Assembly: GCF_033439725.1 (NCBI RefSeq)
Contig: NW_026944386.1
Span: 4,154,001-4,218,000, forward strand
Source of the DNA: Neurospora tetraspora
Lineage: Eukaryota > Ascomycota > Sordariomycetes > Sordariales > Sordariaceae
Length of the DNA stretch: 64,000 nucleotides
Direction of reading: 5' to 3'
Below the pieces are notes generated by a model. It ran no database searches, was not told where the DNA came from, and was given only the letters and a program-made list of their open reading frames with translations. Shown piece by piece: positions 56,401-64,000 of the stretch; position 1 is the stretch's first letter, and each line of letters begins with the position of its first letter. Position numbers and translations under genes: made by a program.

Positions 56401-59400
56401 ACACACACCTTTGGTTAGTTTTCCGCCCAATGAGAAGGACTGGGAGACATCACGAGAGGATCTCATGCTGCGTGTGGCTTGTGTGTGCTGTGTGATACGT
56501 AGGTACGCTGAGTTCACGAATTGGTGCAACGATGCCCTTTTTCGGTCGGTAACGCGACACAAATAGGTAGAGACTCGTACGGCGTCCTTGGTAGTGTTCG
56601 TGACCCATTGCACTGGAACTCGACCGACGTCCGGTGGTGGTCCGGTGGTGGAGGTGGGATGCCGGGAGATTATTTTCCAAGCTTGGCTGAGCCTGGCTCA
56701 CCTGAGAGAGCCAAGGCTTGGGGCCGAGGTCAGCTTCATTGGTGGTGCCCCCCTTTTTCATATACCCAGTAGCGGGATGTCCTGAGGTGATGGAAATGGC
56801 CGATTCCGTGATGAATATCGAACACCTAACCACAACCACAAACCACAAACCACAACCACCCGGCGATACGGAGAGAAAAAGTGGGGGGTTCCCAGCACAC
56901 ACCAGCACGGGGTGACCCGACCTGAAGCGAGAAAAGGAGGCTGTTAAAAGTCTGGTGGTTGACGTTGCATCCCGGCTGTTTTCCCGAGACCTTTCAAAAC
57001 CCCCACGAGGCCATCAGACTTTGGGGATACCTTGCCCTTCACGGTAGCTGCTCTCAATGTCTCTCACCGTAGCGAGCGTAGCACAACGAGCCGCCCTCAT
57101 TGATTTGCCCGTGTTTCCCCAGAAATATGTTAAGCCCCCCTTGTCTCGCTCTTAGACCTTCCCCAGACCTTCGGCTTCCTTCACCGATCATCGACGCTTG
57201 TCAAAGACGACGAACGAACACTCGTTAGGCTGGCGGCAAGTTTCGTCCCTCCCGTCTTTTTCAACTTGCCACCCATGGTGCTTCTGAAAAAGAAAAGAAA
57301 GAGATTGGCGTCCAGATCAACCAACGGGCCCACCCGATGTGACAGTGGTTGACGAATCCGTGGCTGTTTGATACCGATAGGGCTGCAATAGGCTTCCAGA
57401 AACGAGAGATTAGCGAGCATCACGGCCCAGGCGTGCCGGTGATAGTGGAAGTGTGATTCTGGGTGATAAACGCCCATATTGCCTCGGGAAAGTGTGAAGA
57501 GGCTTTCTGAGGCTTCTGAGGCTTCACGTTCACAAATCTCCTCATTCCCGTGGCGAAGCACTCAGTGTGAATAAGATGATGGATGAGAACTTGCAAGGGC
57601 GCTTTGAGAATTGCGGAATATGCATCGCCTAATCTGATTCCGTAACCAATGTGACCATGTCCCGAGTCACTTGATGGGAAAAATTGCCCACTGGGATCAC
57701 GACACATTGTCGGTTTGAAATGGCGCTTGAGTCGGCCTTGTTGGTACCTGAGCTGGCCATCAAGGTTGACAAGCTAAAAGGTACTAGACCGTCAGTACCT
57801 ACCGTAGCGTAGGCCGCCATGATCCTTCGAGGAAAGGCTGGAAGGTCCAAGAGAAAAAAAAAGTTTTTCTTTCTTGTGGTTGACGTGCTTCTTCACGATG
57901 TTACGGTTGGGTTTCTGGTGTGTTGTTTACGAACTGTCACTGTTACGGTAACAGTGGAAAGTGTAACGGAAATCCCACTGATTGCTGCCCAGTGCGTGGG
58001 ATTCTTCGTTGACAGGAATGCAATTCGCTACCAGAAACACGAATTCCGCTTCCGAGGAGTCTGATGATGCAGTGGCGTTGGAGAGTCCAAAATCCAAGAC
58101 AACAAACCCATCACAAGTTGCGGCCAGATGCAACACGAATGCAGCGGAAATGCAGTTTCCCTCTGATAATGTGAAAAGATACGGTAAAGATACGACAGTC
58201 CCCGCCTGAAAATCCATGGTGCCGTTGTTGCCCTGCATGAGGGTTTTGGTGATCACAGGAGAAGAAGGAGCACCGCACTGGCTGCAGCAGGAGGCGTGGA
58301 GGCGATGGCATGGACGGGAGGCACTCGAGAAGACTGCAACGAATCTGACTGTGTCAAAGTAGCCGCCATGTGTGTATTCCCCATAACACTGTAGCATGGC
58401 TCAGATCCGCTGCTGGTTGACCGCCTTCCCTTGGCCTAAAGCTCTTCGGAACAGGCCTGACCATGCATGATTACGCCGGTCACGCGGGATAGGTCTAGAA
58501 CTACCTTTTGCATTTTGCACTGTGAGGAAACATTGGATGACGACAGCGAGCCCGCTCCATCCCGCCCGTCACTTCCATCTGTGTGTTCGTTATTTCCACC
58601 TCCAATTGCGCTGATATTTCACTGTCGGCAGCATTCACCACTGCAGTCTGCACCCGACATCCATCTGTACTGCAGTGCGACACAGATGTACTTTCCATTA
58701 TCTTGAGTCCCACAAGTCGTCGTCGTTGCCGTCTCTTCTCTTCTTTTCCTTCCATGAGTCAATATCAGACAAAGGTCGCACAACGTGAACAAGTGAAAGC
58801 GATCTCGGCTCCCGCGGATGATGACCACCTAGTAAGTTACCTTACCTTACGGTACACGAGAAAAGTGTCGGAACCTGAACAGCCATCTTGCGACAGTCTT
58901 TCTTTCCAGACTCTCCACAGCTCAGTCCACCGCGAACCCACAACCTCGTTGGTCCCTGGAACTCGAACTGGGGCTCGTTGCTCTTCCCCCCATGAATCAC
59001 CATCTTTAAAGAACCAACCCGACCCCGGCCCTGCCTGGTACAATACCTGGTCTCCCCCGTCACAACCCCGTATTAGCCAGCCTCGACCTTAAAGTGACCA
59101 GGGCTACAACTGGACGACATCCCGAGATCCGACCACATCATCAGCCGACCCCTTTTCCTTCTTTCTGGACAAAAGTACAAAAGCCACCCTTTGTCTCGAG
59201 CGCCGCCGCACCGCTGTCCGATAGACGCTGGACTTCCTTGACGATTCCCGCCTCGTGCGCTCCTCATTGTTTCATCCGTGGACACAACCCCCGTCCCGTC
59301 CTCGGCCATCTCGACCACATCCAGGCACACGCCATCACCGGGGGGTTGGTTGCATCGCTATCAGTGCACCGCGGCACCCACGGGCCACACCCATATCAAT

Positions 59401-59692
59401 TACCAATACCACCACCAATCCCACCATTGCCGACGCCATCCGCAAAGAGGGGGACCAACAGAGATAACACTCCCCCAACCAGCAGCAGCCGGCCATACCT
59501 CCGCTACCTCCGCAGTTGGATTCAAATCTCTGCACCAAGAGACTGCGATTTCGCCGCCCTCCCGATCAAATATACACCCATAAATCGCAACCGCACCGTT
59601 CGTGCCCCCTTGCGACATACGAGCCGTCACAAAGCTGGCAAGCTCGGCCGTATCGTCTTATATCATTTTCATCCAACCTTTGAAGCGACACA
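53481..59692. other. 6.2-kb gene-poor region beside the second HET gene
   Basis: No supportable protein gene. A tRNA A-box match (TGGCTCAAGCGG, about 53769) has no matching B box at the right distance. A 19-bp perfect palindrome with a 1-nt centre lies at 57938-57956. CCACAAA/ACCACAA runs lie at 56826-56860. From about 58.5 kb the plus strand is C/T-rich with many short A/C repeats and probably holds the promoter and leader of the gene at 59693. No intact mobile element, terminal repeats or target-site duplication was recognised. Confidence 0.45.
57938..57956. repeat. 9-bp perfect inverted repeat (CACTGTTAC-G-GTAACAGTG)
   Basis: Two arms of nine bases separated by one base, in a gene-free stretch. 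It could be a dimer-type binding site or a chance palindrome. Confidence 0.8.
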
Positions 59693-61687
59693 ATGGCAAC
59701 CTCCCGAGAACGGCCCAGGCGAAAGTTTGCGCCCGTCCCCGTCGAGACCACCTTTGAGAGCTACCGGAAAGCAATCCCAAATGGCGAACCTACACCTAGT
59801 CCGTCGCCGCGCTCACCATCACCGCCACCCCGCGACAAACGAAGATTTGCTCCTCAGCTAGTCGAGTCCTCCGTACGAAGATCCCGCCGCGTTGGCGATG
59901 AAGGTCCTGCCACCAAGCCCACCGATAAAACAGACATCACTCCCTACACCAATCACATATATGCGCCCAAAGCCAAGAGAAGATTCGAACAGGGAACATC
60001 GATAGCATCGCCTACACCCCCTGCCCAGAGGAAAAAGGGCCATGCCCGCCGAGAATCGTGTGATGATGAGGTTGCCGATGGCTTCTTCGACCTGGTGGCC
60101 CGGGATGCCCAGGCTCAGAAAATGCAAGAGATGGCCATGAGTGCCTTCCCGAACAGTAGTGAGCGCATAGGTGGCGCTGAACACTTTTACGTTCGCGAAG
60201 GCTCGGAGGACGATGAGATAGCCACGAGAGGACGAACTCTGACGAGAGGACGACCTCTTCATTCGCGTCGGAACTCGTCGGAGGAAGACATCAGTTGGGC
60301 ATTCAAGGAGATGCAGGAACATGCGGAGATGTTGCAGAACGAGGCCAAGCGTGGTTTTGAACCAGAAAGAGTCTCAACCCTCGAGTTGGACAATATGAGC
60401 TTTGACGAGCCACTCAACGATGTGATGAACCTGACATCTACCTCTAGGCCATCTCTCACCGGTTCCCCTCTCTGGACATCACGACCTTCACCCGCCAACC
60501 TGGGCCCGATTGGTGAATCTCACATGCCACTGATACGGTCTGAGTCACCTCTACCTGTCATTGGTGAATCCACCATGCCGTACATCCCACCCGAATCGCC
60601 CCCTCGTCGCCCAATAGGCGAGAGTTTCATGCCATACATACCCTCGGCGCCTCTGGGAAAGGCGCCTGATATGCCGTATGCCCCCTCATCTCAGATACCC
60701 CCAGACACTGCGTTTGGAAACCATGGATATACCTTCCAGCCGTACGCTGAGCCCGAGCGAGACATGTCGTTGGAACGCGCGAGGAATCAGCACCGACTAC
60801 GGGTGAAGGGTTCACCTCCGATGCTCGGCCAGGACTTGGTATTTAGGATGTGCCAGTCCCCTAAACAGACCAAGCTGGAACCAGATCATCTATGGGATTT
60901 GGAGAAGGAAACGACAAAAGAGGATGAAAACCGTGACCCCAGTGAGCAGCGCGGTCTGTGGCGTGGATACTGCTATGCTCATGATAAGGACGAGCATATC
61001 ATTCCGGTTGAGCGACCACAGTATCTCAACACTCCTCACCCTCCACAATCGCCTCGTGATCCCTTTGCGCAAGCCTTTGGACAGTCGGCGCCAGCTGAGT
61101 TGAGCGCAGAAGGAACCCCGTCTGATGGTTATACGAGGACCATGTCTCTCCAAATCCCCGCGTCACACCCTGAGCATCGCACCAAGAACAACGAGCCCAA
61201 GGGCCTCCATATGCTTCCTTTGCAAAGTCTTGAAGAGAGACTAAAGAAAGAGAAGGCGGCTGCCGATCTGGAAGAGAAGATTGCCGCTGAATTTGACGAC
61301 CATTTTGTCACACAAGTGTACAACTACCTTTCACTTGGTTATCCCGCATTGGCAAGACAGTACGACGAGGAACTTGGCAAGATTAGTCGGATCCCCGCCG
61401 AAGAATTGGAGCGCGACGACTACGCGATTATGGAGAACCTCTGGGGTGGCAATGACAAGAAGACCAATGGGGACGCTAAACTCGCTCCCAACGGTGACGC
61501 CAAGGCTACGGGCCACATTATGCTCGATAGTGAAGAGAAGGACGATACTCCCGAGGAGAATAGGTGTCCTCGGTGGAAGGCGCTCAAACAGTACATCTAT
61601 GAGTGGGCGAGGCAGCACCCCGACCTGGACGCCATCAGTCCGCAGGCTTGGGGCGTGAGAGAAAGAAGAGGCAGTTGGGGACTATAA
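59693..61687 (+). CDS. Fungal protein of unknown function with repeated RRFAP and IGESxMPYIP motifs, 664 aa
   Basis: Single exon from ATG 59693 (MATSRERPRRKFAPVPVET). I do not recognise a named domain. The N-terminal 110 residues hold three related basic motifs, RRKFAPVPVET, KRRFAPQLVESS and AKRRFEQGT. A region at about 275-340 holds three to four copies of a Pro-rich motif of the form IGES-x-MPYIP (GPIGESHMPLIR, VIGESTMPYIPP, PIGESFMPYIPS). A helical segment (SLEERLKKEKAAADLEEKIA, about 508-528) leads into an ordered block, FVTQVYNYLSLGYPALARQY, and ends with WKALKQYIYEWARQHPDLD. No signal peptide or membrane helix. The ordered C-terminal block seems the conserved core; function is unknown. 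A chromatin or cell-cycle role might fit the basic N terminus, but this is speculation. Confidence 0.85.
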   Translation: MATSRERPRRKFAPVPVETTFESYRKAIPNGEPTPSPSPRSPSPPPRDKRRFAPQLVESSVRRSRRVGDEGPATKPTDKTDITPYTNHIYAPKAKRRFEQGTSIASPTPPAQRKKGHARRESCDDEVADGFFDLVARDAQAQKMQEMAMSAFPNSSERIGGAEHFYVREGSEDDEIATRGRTLTRGRPLHSRRNSSEEDISWAFKEMQEHAEMLQNEAKRGFEPERVSTLELDNMSFDEPLNDVMNLTSTSRPSLTGSPLWTSRPSPANLGPIGESHMPLIRSESPLPVIGESTMPYIPPESPPRRPIGESFMPYIPSAPLGKAPDMPYAPSSQIPPDTAFGNHGYTFQPYAEPERDMSLERARNQHRLRVKGSPPMLGQDLVFRMCQSPKQTKLEPDHLWDLEKETTKEDENRDPSEQRGLWRGYCYAHDKDEHIIPVERPQYLNTPHPPQSPRDPFAQAFGQSAPAELSAEGTPSDGYTRTMSLQIPASHPEHRTKNNEPKGLHMLPLQSLEERLKKEKAAADLEEKIAAEFDDHFVTQVYNYLSLGYPALARQYDEELGKISRIPAEELERDDYAIMENLWGGNDKKTNGDAKLAPNGDAKATGHIMLDSEEKDDTPEENRCPRWKALKQYIYEWARQHPDLDAISPQAWGVRERRGSWGL

Positions 61688-62922
61688 GGTCTCCTGGCTA
61701 TGTTGCCTCTACTGTTGGCTTTTGCGTCATGGCTTTTCTTTCATGTGTTGGACGAGTCGTAGGTACAACATGGAAAGATGACGTGCGGAGTGGAGACTCG
61801 ATGTGTGCCTAGCGGTACATCACGACGACGATCACTTTTCTTGGGTTGCATTTTTAGCGTCGCGATCAAAGCTTATTCTGTCATTGTTTCAGGGCGTCCT
61901 TTGTTAATTCTACACGAGTATGCTAATGGGTTCGGCGTTCTCGGTATGGTATTCGACGGGACAACATTCCCTATTGTTAGCGACAACATGACTACTGTTC
62001 CGACACAAAAGCATTGCACGACGGGCATAACATTGACCGCCCTTGACTGTTATTTTGATGAATACGACTTATGACGAGTATCTCTTCTTGTGGGCCGCGG
62101 TTTGTTTTGAGTGGGAATGGTACGCAAAAGAGCAACAAAAGGGAAGCTTCTAGGCTAACACCACATGGTCGGAGGAAAGTAATGGGTGAACAACAAGGGA
62201 TTATGAAGCCTCTAGACCTACATCATGCCAAGTATTCATATTCAAAGAATCATCAAGCTACTACAGTAATTCTTACATGCACCTCAAATCACCTCGCCTC
62301 AAATCTTAAAGTCATTGTCGTCCCTCAAGTCTTGTAACCGAGTCATGTCGTCTCGAGCTTTCCGGCCCTTCATCGGTCGGGAGTTGCGAGGCAAAAGTCA
62401 AGGATGAGACAAATTTAACCATGGGAGGCGGAAGACGGGACGGCCCTTGAAATAAGCGAGGAGGCGAGTCAAACCCATCAAGCTGTCAAACTGCCGCCGT
62501 CGGGTTGGGTGATTCTGTTTTCGGGTTCGGGTGTTTTTGGAAACAGGATCGGAACTGAAAACATTCAGCCCTACGGGAAAAGGGGGCCGGGGCCGGCTGA
62601 GAGACACAGTGTTATATGTACTGTGGGATTTGGATATTGGACGGGTGACCCACCTTTGCCAGCCAGGGAGGTTCTCAATCTTATTGCCGCTGCCGGAACG
62701 ACCCAGGGCAACAGTTCGCTAAACAACAGCTTATCATCGTCATCCCTCCGTGCCGTGCTCCGTCTCGCGAACACCCAACCACGCCAACCCTTTTCCTTGC
62801 TCGACGTCGTCACCTACCTTTGTGCTTCTCGAATAAATCACGGTTACGGAACCTGTTACCGCCAACCGATCTACGACGACGAATAATTGCGACGCCAGCA
62901 CAGCGCAAAGCAGCGGACCGGG
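61688..62922. other. Spacer and promoter of the ARMH3-like gene
   Basis: 1.2 kb without a supportable gene: 3' region of the preceding gene, then the 5' leader of the ARMH3-like gene from about 62.5 kb. Short frames on both strands show no domain. Confidence 0.45.
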
Positions 62923-64000
62923 ATGGAGCAATCCCCCCTTACGCAACAGCCTCGGCCGGAGGCGTTCCAGGCCAAAATTGTGCAGCTTTACCATGAGCTG
63001 TTTAAGGTGTGTAGCTTCTCTCTTGGGGGTTGTAATGTAATAGGTAAAAAAGGAGCTAACGTCAACTGCGCTGTAGGTTAGTTAACATCACCGTCGTCAA
63101 CTCCCTTTCCCTATCACATGCGCCGCGCGCGTGCGTCTCGATATTTACGATTCGCCATCTCTGCCTCACTGTTCCCATCCTTCCCCGTCAAGCTGAAACA
63201 ACCGACCCTCCCAATCCTTGCGCGCGCAATGCGACCAGACAAGCAACACCACTCATCTCATAAGCAACCTCGCATAACTAACCTATTCTCCCACCGACCA
63301 ACAGGACCACGACCACGACGAAGAATACCTCGACCACCACTCCCCAACCCAAACCGAAGGGTTCTGGACCGAATTCTTCATCCTCAAACCCTCGCGTCCC
63401 GCCCTGCGCCAAATCCTCGACCCCATCTCGCCCTCCGACTTGCTCCATCTCTACTCCTCGCAAACACGACAGCTCTTCTCCCGCGCTGTGAGCGCGCTCA
63501 AACCCACCAGGCCTTCCTCCTCCTCCACCGCTGCCTCTAGTAGTCAAAGTCAGAACAAGCAAGCAAATGCGCTCGACACGCTATCGGTGTTTCTTGTCAG
63601 CGTACTAGGGAAGAAATACACGAACCCGAGCTCGGATATTATTGAGGTTTTGGCGGGGTTGGATAGTGTCGACCATGTCTTTGGGGAGTTTGTGGGGGCG
63701 TTGGATGGGATTGTGCGCGGCGGGAATGGCGGCGCGACGAGTATAGAGGTCCGGCGCAAGGCGGTGGAGGTGGCGATGGCGGTTACGGCGGGGGCGTGGG
63801 GGACGGGGTTGGGGAGTTATTTCATTCAGAGGGATATGTTTCCTGCGCTGATGAAGGTGAGTTTTGAGCGGCCTGGGTTGGTGTGGGCAGAAAGAAGGGA
63901 AATGGGAGGGAAAGGGGAAGGGAGAGAGAGCAAAAGGCTGACAACCGGAAACAACAGCTTATACAAGACACCGAGACGACACAAGATATTGTCCTGCCGT
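62923..64000 (+). CDS. ARMH3/DUF1741 (UPF0588) family protein, 5' part only
   Basis: Exons 62923-63006, 63305-63856 and 63958 to beyond the window. Introns are 298 nt (GTGTGT, branch CTAAC, AACAG) and 101 nt (GTGAGT, branch GCTGAC, AACAG), both phase 0. The joined product reads AKIVQLYHELFK-DHDHDEEYL, FWTEFFILKPSRPALRQIL, SVFLVSVLGKKYTNPSSDII and MFPALMK-LIQDTETTQDIVLP. This order matches fungal DUF1741 proteins and human ARMH3 (C10orf76), a helical-repeat protein that acts at the Golgi with GBF1 and PI4KB. The first intron is long for this window and could hide an extra small exon. Ser/Gln-rich residues (about 90-105) form a loop. About 213 residues are in view; the family usually has more than 600. 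Confidence 0.85.

Overview
The window is nuclear DNA of a filamentous ascomycete, most likely a sordariomycete of the Neurospora/Sordaria type. The grounds are short introns (mostly 45-125 nt) with GTRNGT donors, CTAAC/CTRAC branch sites and YAG acceptors, a C-ending codon bias, long gene-poor spacers, intron-bearing tRNA genes, two HET-domain genes and a fungus-specific protein set. The genus is an inference from gene style. No virus-like element, intact transposon, CRISPR array or bacterial operon was recognised.

Layout. 1-868 (-): 5' part of a secreted sedolisin (S53) protease. 5.4-10.0 kb (+): a 1542-residue disordered protein of unknown function. 11.2-12.5 kb (-): a Utp5-type ribosome-biogenesis factor, divergent from 15.8-19.2 kb (+), a BET double-bromodomain protein (Bdf1). 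22.2-31.2 kb (+): four membrane-protein genes (a small DUF6640-like protein, a type II protein with an SGNH-like lumenal region, an MFS transporter, a CorA-like protein). 31.8-34.0 kb (+): a HET-domain gene whose frame looks interrupted. 34.5-35.8 kb (+): replication factor C subunit 3. 36.1-42.3 kb (-): two anion:cation-symporter (Dal5/Tna1-type) MFS genes with an intron-bearing tRNA-like sequence between them. 44.9-48.0 kb (+): an unknown gene whose first intron appears to be about 1.5 kb long and filled with tandem repeats. 48.2-50.1 kb (-): a mitochondrial DUF1992/DNAJC28-like protein. 50.5 kb (+): tRNA-Met with a 31-nt intron. 51.1-53.5 kb (-): a second HET gene. A 6-kb gene-poor spacer follows, then a conserved unknown protein (59.7-61.7 kb, +) and the 5' end of an ARMH3/DUF1741 gene (62.9 kb to the end, +).

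The genes do not form a pathway or cluster. Housekeeping genes (UTP5, BDF1, RFC3, DNAJC28, ARMH3, tRNA-Met) are mixed with accessory ones (protease, transporters, HET genes). I found no clear new multi-gene system. The strongest oddities are the repeat-filled giant intron at 45.0-46.6 kb, a 63-nt in-frame intron-like segment inside bromodomain 1 of BDF1, and the tRNA-like gene at 40.2 kb with its adjoining repeats and T-tracts.
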